From Pogostemon cablin (Eukaryota; Streptophyta; Magnoliopsida; Lamiales; Lamiaceae): a stretch of DNA of 64,000 nt. Positions 1-12,048 of the stretch are shown here, in pieces. The position numbers were made by a program, and so were the translations under genes. The DNA lies in assembly GCA_023678885.1 (NCBI GenBank), contig CM043013.1, forward strand, positions 15,656,791 to 15,720,790. Reading direction: 5' to 3'. The notes beneath the pieces were generated by a model, which was not told where the DNA came from, did no database searches, and was given only the letters and a program-made list of their open reading frames with translations. Position 1 is the stretch's first letter. Each line of letters opens with the position of its first letter.

Positions 1-292
1 CACAAAAAAAAGCTATCGGAAGCCCGCTCGACCAGTCACTGAGGTCGAGCGGAGGTCGAATGGACCACTATAAGGCAGATCCCAAGTTTTTAGAATACAG
101 AGGTCCCGCTCGACCATAATATCTTGGTCGAGCAAGAAGTCGAGCAGAGTACAAAGACGGGTTCAGCTTACAGGGTAGCCGCTTGACCATGCCATGGGTC
201 ACTCGACCAAACCGCTCGAATCGAGCAGAGAAGTAGTTTCATGAATATAAAGTTAGTTTCTGCGCTGCTCGACCATTTTCTCACCACCCTTT
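1..292. repeat. Motif island of GCTCGACC / GGTCGAGC before the env-like gene of A
   Basis: The octamer GCTCGACC, its reverse complement GGTCGAGC and near variants recur many times in both orientations with irregular spacing of about 10-40 bases. The island continues off the left edge. It immediately precedes the short first exon of the env-like gene. Comparable islands with other motifs occur in elements C, E, G, H, J and K. Function unknown. Confidence 0.8.
241..252 (+). promoter_or_regulatory. TATA-like box for the env-like gene of A (tentative)
   Basis: ATGAATATAAAG lies about 200 bases before the predicted start codon and within the end of the motif island. In the LTRs of C, H, J and K a TATA box sits just downstream of the equivalent island, so this could be an internal promoter. 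Chance occurrence in AT-rich DNA cannot be excluded. Confidence 0.3.
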
Positions 293-454
293 CTCGAGCA
301 ACTACCCCGAACGATACGATTCTCACCCAATCACTTAGAATAGTTTTCTTTACTAAAACCACACACATTCCACATCAATTTTGAGAGATTCAAGTCAAAT
401 TTGGGGCTTTCTTCTCAATTTTTGCATTGCACTTCTCGTCACTTCTACGCACCT

Positions 455-2516
455 ATGGCTGGAGACAATGGTATGCTTTCTTCAACTTATTTTCTTTGTA
501 TTGGATTATATTCTATGAAGTTTAGTGGGTAAGTTGATTGAGCATGTTTTTGGTTTGAATTTTGATATGAATTTGGGTGTTTTGTTGAAATTTTATATGA
601 AGTTGCATGAGTTCAATTTACATTGGATTGATGGGATTTTGTGAAATTGATAATGCATATGTCATGGGCTTTTGTTTAATTGAGTAATTTTTGCATGGGC
701 TCGTTGATTTTGAGTGACGATGTTATGAATTTGAATTGTGGAATAGTGTTGATGCTTAGGATTGAGTTTGAATGTTGAATTTTTTTTATAGTCCTATTGA
801 AGCATGTTGGTATTTTGAATCCTTTAGTGATACCTAGGACTTAGAATGTCGATTTTTCATGATTGGAGAAGTTGAGTTTGAATTGTTGGGCATATGATTT
901 GAAGTCTTGAGTAGAATGTATATTATAATTAGTCCTAGGATTGGTATATTTGTTTCTTTGCCTATATTTTGCATTGAAGTATAATTCTTGTAGGTAAGGG
1001 CATTGCTGCTTGTTCAAAAAGAAAGGACAATGGAGTACCAAAGAAAGGAGAAACGGGTAAGAAACTTAAGAAAGATGGAAAGATGCCATTGGATTATGGT
1101 TTGAAAATACCAGATTAGGACGAGAAGAAAGAGCTATGGGGAGCTATTTCAAGGAAGATTGCTCGGACTCGCTACCAAGATGATAAAGCCATGGTGGAGA
1201 TGAATATAATTAACGATATCAGGTGGATGTTCAACCAAGTGGGAATCAGTGGATTTATGGATTTGAAGAGGGTGACGTACTTCCATATCACATCGGAGAT
1301 GTTATGTACTTTAGAGTTTATTCGTGAGGATTCTTTCCTTCCTACATCAGCATGGTTTTGACTTGGAGATGAATTGAGATTCTGTATGCTAGTCAGTTCA
1401 ACAGGATGTTTGGATGCCTAGAGGATGTGTCTACGCATGAGGACGAAGGCTTTATTGCTGATGAGTTCTAGAGATCGATCATGGGTATGCAAGAGGCTTA
1501 TGATCCGCAGCGATCGAGGGTTGCTTTCATTCGAAATCTGGTGATCATGTACATGAATAGGATCCTCGGAAACACTATCTTTGCCTGTGCTGAGGGCGGG
1601 TGTATTCAGAGAGGAGAGTTATATGTCCTATGGTGCATGATGAACGAAGTCCATTTCAACCTGGGGGCTTATGTGTTGCAGCAGCTGCATTGGTTCACTA
1701 CACACATTTCAGAAGGTGAACATTGGAGGATTGATCACACCATTAGTCAAGCATTATAATGTGGATTTATCTAGGTATAGGCCTGTGGTTGGTGAGCCAA
1801 ATTTGATTCTTTCGGCATGTGTGAGGATGAACTTGGCTCGACATAAAGATGGTGTATGGATGTTCATCCGGGGGATGAATACAATTTCTTTTCAAATGCT
1901 CTTTTCTCTCACTGATCTTACTATGGTTCAGGTCAATGCGAACTTATTGATGAATACTCCTCCCCACATCGCGATCTCTACTACTTGCTGTAATAAGCGA
2001 GATTGGCGAACTTTGGTTGATATGCATCTTTAGGGTGTGTATCTCGATCCTAATATGATATTAGTGGGAGAGCCGGAGCATGAGAAGGACGAGCCACAGC
2101 AGCAGCAGTAGTATGGACAGTAGCAGCCACCACCGTTTGAGCATCCAATTCTTGAGGTACATACGGAGATACCTCATGATATTTCAGAGATGGGTATTCC
2201 TCTGATGCAGCCACCACCACCGCAGCAGCTACAATAATATGATTTCTGGCAGGCTCAAGATCGCTTATATAGAGAGCAATTTAGAATGATGAATGAGCAC
2301 TTTGCCGCGTTGAATACTAATCAGTAGGAGACGAATCGCCAGCTTGCTTTGGCGAACATGAACTATGCTGCGCTCAACTTGAGGTATGATGCTATGGATA
2401 GAAGGTTGGGAGAGATGAATGAGAACTACGAGGCACTTGATAGAAAGGTCGACAGTTTTATCTGGGACTTCGACGATTGGCGCAATGATAATGATGATGA
2501 TGCTCCGGAGGAGTAA
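455..2516 (+). pseudogene. Athila env-like gene (ATHILA ORF-1 type), spliced and broken
   Basis: The role of this Athila-lineage protein is unproven; its place between pol and the 3' LTR led to the name env-like. A five-codon first exon at 455-470 (MAGDN plus one base) joins in frame across a predicted intron to exon 2 at 994, giving a lysine/arginine-rich N terminus (SKRKDNGVPKKGETGKKLKK). Exon 2 then carries motifs shared with G's copy, such as NLVIMYMNRILGNTIF and GGLITPL. The C-terminal part is glutamine/proline-rich, followed by a helical region rich in Met, Asn and Leu, and ends at a TAA at 2514-2516. Stop codons (first at 1116-1118) and at least one frameshift near 1700-1760 break it. 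I see no convincing signal peptide. Family assignment is from recalled motifs, not a search. Confidence 0.7.
471..993 (+). other. Predicted intron of the env-like gene of A
   Basis: The donor G|GTATGC at 470/471 and the acceptor TTCTTGTAG at 985-993 bound 523 bases of AT-rich sequence with no coding appearance. Splicing keeps the frame between the ATG exon and the env-like frame. G has an equivalent 636-base intron in the same position, which supports the call. No transcript evidence is available. Confidence 0.6.
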
Positions 2517-3760
2517 AGTGCGCCAGGTTTTTTCTTTGTTTGATTCCTCTCATCTCCCTTCTATTTTTCACTTTACAGTTTGGGGCTTGATTGGTGGTTG
2601 ATTTGAGTTTTATGAGATTTATGCTTGAGTGGTATGTACCGTATTGATGATATTTATGGTGTTGATGGATATTTGTGTACTTGATGATGATTGATGGTTT
2701 GATATTGACTCTTTAGTATGCATGCGCATTGTACTTATGATATATGTTGATTCTGTTGAAAAGAAGCATGTATTGTTTGTTATTACTTTAGTTTATGTGG
2801 GAATTGATGTTGATTGCATGCTTTGAAGAGTGCTTAGGAAATCTATTACCTATGTGAGAATTTGAGCCTTTTAATCATGTTACATTAATGCATGATGGTT
2901 TATTCTTGAGAGAATCGTTCATATATTTGTATTCTAGAACTTGGCTTGGAGTCTTGTTTGAAATTCATGATTGATAGATACTAGGAGATGATCTTAGTCC
3001 ATTATTGATAATTGAGCCACTTAACCAAAAGTTATCTTACCTTGTAATGTGTATATCATTGGAAGTCCTGCTGAGCCTTTAAAAGCTTTTTCTTTGGTAA
3101 GCCTGTGATAAAAGCCTTTATTACCTTTACTTTAGCTTGAAATACCCTATTTATTAGTAGAGAGTTGAGGTAAATAAATTGCTAAGTGATGAAATTGAAG
3201 AAAGAAAGGAAGGAAAATTGTGCTAGTGGAGAGAAAAGATTGTGGTTAAATCATGTCTAAGGGTAGTGCCTAAAATCGGTACCCCGACTGCTTAGAGCCC
3301 AAAATTGGTACCTTTGTTCTTTGAAAAAAGAAGATGTTGATTCCAAAGAAAATAAGGAGACGATGAATCGAAAAGAACATGAGAATATTGATGGAGTAAA
3401 GAATTAAAGCTGTTTGATGAAAAGCAAAACTCCAAGGTAATTCTCTACTAGTGAATTAGTCACTTTATCTAAATTCTCCTACCTTTACCAAAGAGCCAAC
3501 ATTACAACCCATAAGACAAGTCCTTTTTTATCCTAGTATTGAAATAATTATGAATTGATTTTTGAGACCTTTGCCAAGCTTATGGTTACGCGGATGTATG
3601 AATTGATTATGAGCGCATATACTAACCCTTGAAGTGTACATCTTTTACACTTATCTAGTGAACTAGATGACTTAGCACTTGTAGAAGTATTGTAATTGAT
3701 TGATGTTCTTGCATAGATGAAAAGTATGATGACTGCATGTTTTGATTTGATGAATTACAC
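2517..3760 (+). other. Non-coding 3' tail of A
   Basis: AT-rich sequence without credible ORFs, related to the tail of J. It contains two copies of a block GGTAGTGCCTAAAATCGGTA... / ...CCCAAAATTGGTACC at about 3258-3312, which is also doubled in J at about 41672-41727. Long tails between the env-like gene and the 3' LTR are usual in the Athila lineage. Confidence 0.65.
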
Positions 3761-6500
3761 TTGTCTATTTATCTAATGATATGAGTAGACGTTTGATTAT
3801 GAGAAATTGTCTTTACGTACATTTTCATAGAAAGAATTTGATTTCGGTTTCTATGCATTAATGGATGGATACTCCATTTCATTTAAATGACATGGTCATA
3901 GTAATAAATGATGGAAATATAATCTGTTATGGAACGTTAGTGAACAATTTGTATACTCTTAAATCATGTATATCCTACAGAAGCAACAAATAGTAATTAA
4001 TAATACATCTTCTAATAGTAGTAAGAGAAAGTTACCTTTGGATATGAACTAAACATATATTTGGCATCTAAGACTAGATCATTTTGGTTGAGTAGGATTC
4101 AAAAGTTGATGGCCGATGAACCGTTAGGTTTATTAGAAGTGGAAACTATCTAACTTGTGAGTCTTGCTTGGAAGTAAAAATGATTAACTGCCTTTTCAAG
4201 GCTGTGGGGCATAGAGCCAAAGATGTATGTTGGAATTGGTTCATTCTTATTCAAGCGGACCTAATATTATCCAGGCGAGAGGAGGTTATGAATATTCGAA
4301 TATTATTCTAAATACCAATATATTTATTTGATGCACTGCATGTCTATGTTTTTTTATTTATTCAAGAATTTCAAGGCTGGTACAGTGAAGCATCATGGAA
4401 AATATATTAAGTCATTACGATTTAATCATGATGGAGAGAACCTCTTAGGATAGTTAGGAGCTATTAATCAGAGGTTGAGATTAAATCTCAAGTTGTCTAC
4501 ACCGGGCATACCCCAGCTGAATGGTGTGGTGAATAGAAGGAATAAGACTCTTATGGTGATGATTAGATAGATGATGCATTATTTGGAATAATTAAATTCA
4601 TTTTATGGATATGCACTAGAAACAGTAATTCGTAAAATGTTTGTCTGTTTGTGGGATATCCTAGAAAAATAGAGGGTGATTTATTTAGTCTAAAAGATCG
4701 AAGGGTGACTGTTAACACAAACACCGGATTTTTAGAAAAGGACTATGTAATAAATCACAAATCCATGTATAAGTTGTTCTAAAGGAAGTGAGAGAAAAAC
4801 ACTAAGTATTAGTACCAAGTCTACAAGAGGATATACCACAAGGTAAACTGCATCGCGTGTCACGTCTGATACATAATTGCATGTAGTGCCTTGTCGTAGT
4901 GGGAGGGTTGTTCGACAACCTGTAAGATATATGTTTTGGGAGAGTCGTGAGACTTGGTCTCTAGTAAACATGGAATAGACCCATGGATATGACAAAGCAC
5001 TACAAGATGAAAATGCGGAATCTTAGTAAGTTGCAATGAATGTTGAAATAGAATCGATGAATTCTAAATTAGATCTGGGAGCTTGTAGAACCACTATATG
5101 GTGTAAAAGCAATTGGAAGTGGTCATACAAGATAAAAGAGGATCATAGGATAAGGTGAAAACCTTGGAAGCAAAGCTTGTTGCGAAAAGGTGTACTCAGA
5201 AAGAAATGGTTCGATTATGAGGAAACATGTTCGCTGGTAGCTATGCTTATATTGATCCGAATTCTTTTATTTATTGCTAATCATATTGTTTATGAGGAAT
5301 AGCAAATAGATGTCAAGACAGCTTTCTTGATTGGAAGTTTTGAGGAAAACATCAATGTGAAGCAACCAGAGTGATTCATTGCAAAGAGCTAAGAGCATTG
5401 TGATAGTAATCTTAAAAGTGTCCATTCATGGACTAAAGCAAGCTTCAAGATCATGAAACATCCGTTTTGATGAGGAAATCCAGGAATATGGATTTGCTCA
5501 ATGCGCAGATGTGTCTTGTGTATTGAAAAGAGTGATGAAAACGTGGTGGTATTTCTTGTACTATACGTAGATAGTATATTGCTCATTAGAGATAATGAAA
5601 GAGTATTGTCGGGCGTATGAGTATGATTGATAAAGCGGTATGAAATGAAGACTTAACAAATGCAAAATATATCCTTTTGATCACAGTAATACGGATCACA
5701 AGAAAGGATGTTATGCTTATCTCAAGCTTCATGAAATGATACAATCCCTACTTATTTTAGCATGTTACTTTATCTATGGAAATATGTCTTGAGACACAAA
5801 AGAAGATAAAGGTGATGAAAGCGGTTCCTTATCCTTTGGTGAATAAGGAAGCTTAATCTAAGGAATGCTATGCACGAGATTGGATATCTATTTTGCTGAA
5901 CGCATGAACACTGGGTATCAACGTAACCCAAAACAAGGATGATGAACTGTGGTAAGACATATATGAAGTGCCTGAGAAGGACTGAAAATTATATATAGAC
6001 TTACTGGGCAGATTCACTGCTTCTTTTGGATTACGTAGATTCAAATTTTTTAGTCAGATTGGACGGCAGTAAATCCACCTCAAGGTTATGTATTTAATTT
6101 TAGGAAGTAGAGTCATAATGTGGAGGAGTGTTGTATAGAAATATATTTCAGACTCCGGACTCCATCATGAAAAGATGATAAATTAGAGCCTATGAGGCAG
6201 CCAAAGTATCTATATGACTTTAGAGACTTCATGATGGACTTTGAAGTGTTTCTAAGTTTGCCCAAGGATATTACAATTTATATTGATGATATTGGTGCAG
6301 TTGCAAACTTGAAGGAATCACAAGTCCATAAGGCAACTAAACACATGGAGAGCGAGTACCACTGGTTACGAGAAATTGTATGATGAGGGGAAGATTGTTG
6401 TCGCCTAGATTGCATCGAATGATAACCTAGTAAAATTCTTTTACAAGGACCTTAAGGCGAAAGATTTTGATGGTCTTGTAGTGGGGGTGGGAATCAAATG
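3761..6500 (+). pseudogene. Copia pol remnant (gag-pre-integrase, integrase, RT, RNase H)
   Basis: The sequence is collinear with copia I (about 46740-49500) and, in reverse, with E. Recognisable pieces in order are the LRNCLYVH stretch of the gag-pre-integrase region at 3795-3830, WHLRLDH near 4060, degraded integrase to about 4700, degraded RT near 5150-5700 (including the remnant of the DVKTAFL stretch near 5310), and RNase H at about 6192-6480 with IYIDDIGAVANLKESQVHKA. Many stops and frameshifts are present. It encodes nothing functional. An open stretch of 63 codons at 6192-6383 is the longest survivor. Confidence 0.8.
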
Positions 6501-6547
6501 TATGGCAGAAGACATGACTGCATAGTCTTTTAGTATAAGTGGGAGAT

Positions 6548-7752
6548 TGTTGGATTGTATACTAAAAGTCTAGCTTTAGTATGAACAATGTTATAACAAT
6601 TTATTTGAAATGATAATCATATGATCAAATGATTATGTCTTATAATTTATTTATATGTTTGATGCAATAGTCCACTTACTTTATACTGTAGATAATATAT
6701 TGTGCGACAACACGCGGAAGATCATATTATCGGTTTCCTTATAAAGTATAAATAGATGCTCACAACCGAGATAGATGGGGACTCTCTATCAGGATGGTTG
6801 TAGTGTGGTTTGATATTAGCTTGTCTTGGCTATAGAATCACACTAGTGCACTTTGTGTGTATTAAACAGGACTACTTGAGATCGTTCGACTTATACTGAC
6901 TTATAGAAAAACTTGATCTCTGTTATTATGGATGTTCGTGCTCTTAATCCCTATACAATAACCTAGACACATAGGGCAATATATATTCCTTTGATTCATC
7001 AACGGGTGAGATTTACATGTAATTAAATAAATAAACTCGGTGAGTTGGGAAATAGTGCTGTCTCTATGGTGTGCTGTTGATTGTAGAAGTAATCCATGTC
7101 CGTCATAGGTTGATGATGTCCCCTTGAGGAGCTCATAAAAATTATCATGTAAACCCTGCATGTGGATTTATTCCGGCATGATAATGAGGTTGAGCGGTAC
7201 TACTCTTGGATGAGATATTAATTAATGGAGTTGTCAGTAATTTAATTAATTAATGGACATTGTATATTTTAAACATGGGGAGACTAACGGGCTCATAATA
7301 AGAAGGAGCCCAAAACGTAATTTTGGATTGGAAAGGCAGTGAAGTAATAATATTTTAATGGACTATATTATTATTATTGGACTTAAGTATAAGCTTTGGG
7401 CTAAGCTTGGATACTTAAGCCCAATGGAGGCCCAGGCCAATTTCTCTTCCTGGTCCCTGCTGTAGCCCATGTATATAAGTCACCTCAACTTATCCTGAAC
7501 CCTAATATTGCATCCAAAAACACGTGAATGAGAGGGAGAAAAGCAGATTGAGAGGATCCTGAAGATTGTTGCCCACACAACATCAGGATCAGACTTGGGA
7601 ATATAGCAGAAGACTGGAAGGTTGTTTACTGCTGCTGCTGATCATCCTCTACATAAACCCTGGTGAAAGGTAATATGATTATGCTCTTTTGCTTCCACTG
7701 CAGTAGAATCGTATGGAACCCTAACGGTTCACGTTAACCAAACAATCGAACA
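6548..7752 (+). repeat. 3' LTR of copia B
   Basis: It starts TGTTGGATTGTATAC and ends AATCGAACA, preceded by the purine-rich AAGTGGGAGAT (polypurine tract, about 6538-6547). It is homologous to the LTRs of I (35754-36913 and 49522-50683) and E (28200-29590, minus). A TATA box GTATATAAG is at 7471-7479. Length is about 1205 bp. Confidence 0.88.
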
Positions 7753-8946
7753 CCAGCACTCGCATCACACATAAGTACAAACAGTTGAGTCCAATCTGAT
7801 GTGATCAAGATAGGTGCAGTAATAAGCGCCTCTTTTAAAACCTGAAAAGCTGTTAGACATTCTTCATCAAAAACAAAAGGCACATCCTTTTCAAGTAAAT
7901 GAGATAAGGGCTTGGAGTATTTCGAGAAGTCTTTTATAAATCTTCTATAAAAATCGGTGTGTCCAAGGAAGGACCGCACTCCCTTTTCATTAGTAGGTGG
8001 AGGAAGCTTCTCAATTGCCACCATCTTTGCTCTATCCACCTGCAATCCCTTGGACAAAATATGATGGCCAAGAACAACCCCATCTCTTACCATGAAGTGG
8101 CACTTCTCCCAATTCAAGACAAGATTAGTTTTTTGGTATCTCTTCAAAACAGTAGCAAGGTTAGATAAACAAACATCAAAGGAGGAACCAAACACAGAAA
8201 AATCATCCATAAACACCTCCATGATCTTTTCTATCAACCAATCAAATATGGCCATCATGCAACGCTGAAATGTAGCAGGCGCATTACATAATCCAAAATG
8301 CATCTTTATAAAAGCAAAGTACTATAAGGGTAAGTAAAAGTAGTCTTTTCTTGATCCTCGGGTGCAATCATAATCCGATTATAACCCAAGTACCCATCCA
8401 AGAAATAATAATACTCATACCATGTAAGACGATCAAGCATTTGATCCATGAAAGGAAGGGAAAAATGGTATTTGCATGTATTTTCATTCAATTTCCTATA
8501 ATCCATACACACACGCCATCGTGCAGGAATCCTAGTGGCTAATGAATCTCCATTTTCAGATTTCACAATACTCATGCCCCCTTTCTTAGCTACAACATGC
8601 AATGGACTCACATGGGGACTATCAGTAGTGGGATAAATAATTCCTGCATCAAGCCACGTTAGGATTTGCTTCCTATCACTTCTTGAATAGCAGGATTCAC
8701 CCTCCACTGATTCTGAATGCTACTCTTGGCCTCATCTAACAATCTTATTTTATGCATGCAATATGAAGGACTAATACCTTTTAAATCATCAAGAGACCAA
8801 CCAATCGCAGAATTATACTTTCTAAGCACATCTAATAATTCCTGAAGTTGATCATCATCAAGGGAAAAAGATACAATTACTGAATATTTTTCATTGTCAC
8901 CTAGGTAGACATACTTCAAGTGCTCCGGTAGCGGTTTCAACTCCTC
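7753..8946 (-). pseudogene. Gypsy reverse transcriptase and start of RNase H of C
   Basis: RT copies the element's RNA into DNA. In order: the Athila-typical KPLPEHLKYVYLGDNE leader at about 8940, the region GIIYPTTDSPHVSPLHVVAK, the RT block VCMDYRKLNEN, YYFLDGYLGYNRI with the first catalytic Asp, FGLCNAPATFQR, and the FMDD box in MEVFMDDFSVFG near 8210. This is followed by the thumb/connection (SFLGHTDFYRRFIKDFSK) and the RNase H start LMCDASAG, cut by copia B. Frameshifts near 8680 and 8304 and an in-frame stop at the protease boundary (8947-8949) disable it. Catalytic boxes are otherwise intact, which suggests moderate age. Confidence 0.9.
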
Positions 8947-9582
8947 TTACTTCTCTTCTTGAGGTGCGTTCTCTCTATCCAATGGCAAGTACTTCCTAGT
9001 CCACTTCACATCTTCAATTTTGGTCCTTGTCGACTCATACCTGTCATCACCCAAAGCAAGTAAATTTTCAAGGAATTCAATACATACCTCATTGGAGAGT
9101 TCATCTAGCTCAGTAGTGGGAAAAGTAAGAGACTCCGCCAAGCATGTTTTAAGAGGATCCTTCGACAAGATCAAAGACATGTCTTCCTTCACAATCTCCT
9201 CCACTACATCAATATTGTGACATTGCATCTCCATTGGCATCTTCATTGCTTTATCAAGGTTAAATAAGACCTCTTCTTTATCCATCCTTAGCCATAACTC
9301 ACCTTTTTGCACATCTATCATAGTTCCCGCAGTAGCAAGGAAAGGTCTCCCTAAGATAAGAGGGACATTGTCCTTGTCATCTTCCATCTCAAGTACAAGA
9401 AAATCTACAGGAAAGACAAGCTTCTCTACTTTGACAAGAACGTCTTCAATAACACCCTTTGGAAAAGTCATAGACCTATCTGCTAGTTGTAGAGCAACTA
9501 TCGTGGGAGTAAACTCCCCCAAACCAAACCTTTGAAAAATAGACAAAGGCATCAAATTGATGCTTGCCCCAAGATCACACAA
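8947..9582 (-). pseudogene. Gypsy aspartic protease region of C
   Basis: The motif CDLGASINLMPLSIF (active-site D-x-G-A) and the downstream VPLILGRPFLATAG flap/hydrophobic region identify the retroviral-type aspartic protease of Athila-like elements, which cleaves the Gag-Pol polyprotein. It reads for about 211 codons and stops at TAA 8947-8949, directly before the RT leader in the same frame. It should be continuous with gag upstream and RT downstream. Confidence 0.88.
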
Positions 9583-11806
9583 GGTTCTATGTGCCGGCCC
9601 CTTTCCAATCTCACATAAGACGTGAAGCTTCCCAGATTCTTTAACTTAGTTGGTAGCTTCCTTTGTATGATCGACCTGTAATTCTCCGACAGATTCACTA
9701 TTTCAATTCCGTTTAAGCTTCTCTTCTTCAAAAGTATATCCTTCAGGAAACGGGCATAGTATAGCATCTCCAAGATCGCTTCAGAAAAAGAAATGTTCAA
9801 GCTTAGTTTGTTTATGATCTCTGAAAATTTTTTGAACTTTTCTTCCAATCCTTTCTTGACTAGCTTGTAGGAAAACGGCGGAGGTATCTTTATTTTGGGA
9901 ATCCCCCATTCATCACGTTCAACCTTCTCCACTTTATTCTTTTTAGCTCTCAATCTCTTGGCTCTTTCCCACTTCTTTTCTGCTATAATCTCTGTATACT
10001 ACTCTTTGGAAGGTACTAAAGTAGCATCAATATCATGTGGAGCATTCAATGCAAAAAATGGTGCAGAATGGTAGGGTTCGACCTGAGTTCGACCTGGGTA
10101 GCTGGTCAAAATAGGTGAGTGTAATGGTCGAACTGAGCACCTGAAAGTTTGTTCTCCCCCTTACAGGCCATAGTTTGATCAACATGGTTGGTCGAACCAT
10201 AGTGATTGTGGTCGAATCGGGCATCAGACAAAACATGGTGCTCTGGACAGTGGAGTTCGACCTGAGTTTAACCAGAGCTTGTGGTCGAACAAACATGTTT
10301 CTAGTTGAACTGACCTTCTATAGCTTCTAGATGTCGTCCAGGAGCCCCGTTCGACCTCTCCAATGTAGTTCGACCATCTATGTTGGTCGAATTGGGGTTG
10401 AATCGGGTTTCTATCTCTTCAAACTTCAATTCTGGCCTCATTGGTCCCTCGTACTACGTTCCAGACCTCAATGTAATAGCGTGACAAGACTTTGGATTCT
10501 CAATACTTTACGACGGAAACTTCCCTTTCTCAATAGTTTGAGTCAACTTGTTCACGTTTTCTGCCATCTCCCCCATCAACAATCTAAGGTCTTTCACTTG
10601 CTTAGACAAATTCTCATGGTTAGCATCAATCTTCTTTTCTAATTTGGCCTCAAGACGGTGTACTCTTGCATCATTCCTCGCCATGTACCTGTTCACCATA
10701 TCCTCGAATCCCGATTTCCCTTCTTCCACATTAGCTCCCAGATCAACACCAATAGGAGATTGCAGTGCATTATTCGGATTGCTCCATGAAAACTTCGGCC
10801 TCCTTGGTTATTGGTAGTTACCCGGGGGACCACAATTGTTGTAATTTCCCAGATAATTCTGGTTTTCTTGATTTGGGTACCTAGTTCCTTGAATACTTTG
10901 ACCCATGGCATAATTTACCTCCTCGATCTCCTCTTGGCTAGCTCCTTCATAGCCACCATCCTACTGCATCATTGGTACTCTCTGAGATAAATCTGTGATC
11001 TGATTTTGCTGAGACTCTAGTAGCTTGCTAATATTACTCAAGCTAGAGACGATCTTATCATCTCTTCCCGACTTCACCATAGTATGCTCAACCTGTGCTA
11101 CTTTTTCAAGGACATAAGTGCCTCTCACTCTATCAGTCGGCCAATCTCTTGAATTCATCAAAATATCTTCAAAAAGCTTCTCGGCCTTATTGGGTGACTT
11201 CGTAAGCAGTGCTCCATTAGAAGAAGCATCAAGTAAAACACGAGAATCGCAATCCAACCCACCCATTGCAGAAAAATACTAATATATTGAGCTTTAGATA
11301 GCCTATGTTGTGGATACTTTCGAAGCATGTCCTTGAATCTGTCCAAGTTTCATGAAACTTCTCATTGCCATGGATAGAAAATTAATTGATTTCTTGCTTC
11401 ATCTTGAACACCTTTGAAGTTGGCATGTATCGCTCCAAGAATTTCACTTTCAACTTCTCCCATGTATCACATTCAGCAGCTTCAAGATTATCGTACCAAT
11501 CTCTCGCTTTTTATTCACCGAGAACTTAAACAATATGATCTTCCTCGCATCTTCATGAGCTCCTGCATCTTTTTGTGTACTTGCATACCCAAGGAACTTA
11601 TTTAGATGTTGCTGAGGATTTTCAAATGTTCCCCCATAGAAGAGACTCCTTTCAATCATGCTGATAAGAGCAGGGTATAAATCAAAATTAGCTCCAGTTC
11701 CACTTGCTCCTAGCAGCCCAGCATTGCCAGTTCCGTTGTTCTTAAAGACTTTCCAGATGGCAAGTGTGTCAGGGTCCGCTGCCATGTTGATTGCTTCTAC
11801 TTCCAA
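9583..11806 (-). pseudogene. Gag of C (Athila-type), broken
   Basis: Capsid-forming Gag. The N-terminal part at about 11806-11450 has FDLYPALISMIERSLFYGG and a DARKIILFKF block, and 11346-10961 has KAQYISIF and the ALLTKSPNKAEKLFEDI block, all typical of Athila-group gag. A coiled-coil-like segment (RVHRLEAKLEKKIDANHENL) lies at 10508-10729, followed by ENPKSCHAITLRSGT at about 10490-10440. The linker that follows holds a motif island. The frame recovers at 9953 with WGIPKIKIPPPFSYK and leads into protease. Several stops and frameshifts are present. The 3' non-coding side (11807-12030) separates it from the primer site. Confidence 0.85.
10036..10400. repeat. GGTCGAAC / GTTCGACC island inside the gag linker of C
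   Basis: The octamer GGTCGAAC, its reverse complement and one-base variants recur about a dozen times in both orientations. The island sits between the AITLRSG block and the WGIPKIK block of gag, a hypervariable linker. The same motif fills the U3 part of this element's LTR (13139-13400) and of H (63268-63460). Shared motif use in gag and LTR of one element is not explained by coding. Confidence 0.8.
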
Positions 11807-12030
11807 ATTAACTTCGGTTGCAGCTTCAATCGTTTGCGTATTCAGTACATCAACTTCAACTCCTAAGTTAAGATGCTCGACGATGCTCCGATCTCTAGAT
11901 TATAAGGCGCTAATTCACCTGTCTTTGATCTAGTGAGCATACACCTAAGAAAAATAAGTGTTAAAAATTAAAGACAAGAATAATATAATCTCAATTAAAC
12001 TAGAATTAATCAACTAAAAATTAATGTCGT

Positions 12031-12048
12031 CCCCGCACAACGGCGCCA
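12031..12048 (-). promoter_or_regulatory. Primer binding site of C (tRNA-Asp type, altered)
   Basis: On the minus strand it reads TGGCGCCGTTGTGCGGGG. The first 11 bases match the complement of the plant tRNA-Asp 3' end (TGGCGCCGTTGCCGGGGA); the centre differs (TG in place of C). It lies six bases from the LTR end, as expected for minus-strand priming. Confidence 0.8.

Larger units (their letters stand above)
1..3760 (+). mobile_element. Element A: Athila-type Ty3/gypsy fragment, env-like 3' portion
   Basis: This is the 3' portion of an Athila-type gypsy element in plus orientation: a motif island, a spliced env-like gene, and a long non-coding tail. Gag-pol and the 5' LTR would lie left of the window. 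The tail at about 2820-3720 is clearly related to the tail of element J at about 41200-42200 (shared blocks such as TTCTAGAACTTGGCTT and CTTTACCAAAGAGCCAACAT). No polypurine tract or 3' LTR is present. The element stops near 3760, where sequence homologous to the copia family begins, so its 3' end was lost by deletion or recombination. Lineage call rests on the env-like gene and tail; orientation is certain. Confidence 0.75.
3761..7752 (+). mobile_element. Element B: decayed Ty1/copia element, 5' truncated, with 3' LTR
   Basis: Plus-strand copia element of the same family as I and E, with degenerate pol from the gag-pre-integrase region onward, a polypurine tract and a 3' LTR. The 5' LTR, primer site and gag are absent. 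At its right end it interrupts C: C's reverse-transcriptase/RNase H frame stops exactly at the LTR end (7752/7753). The expected target duplication partner lies outside the window or was deleted. Confidence 0.8.

Noticed and set aside
4732..4995. 87-codon minus ORF, with a related one at 47546-47860
   Set aside because: Antisense to decayed copia integrase sequence in B and I.
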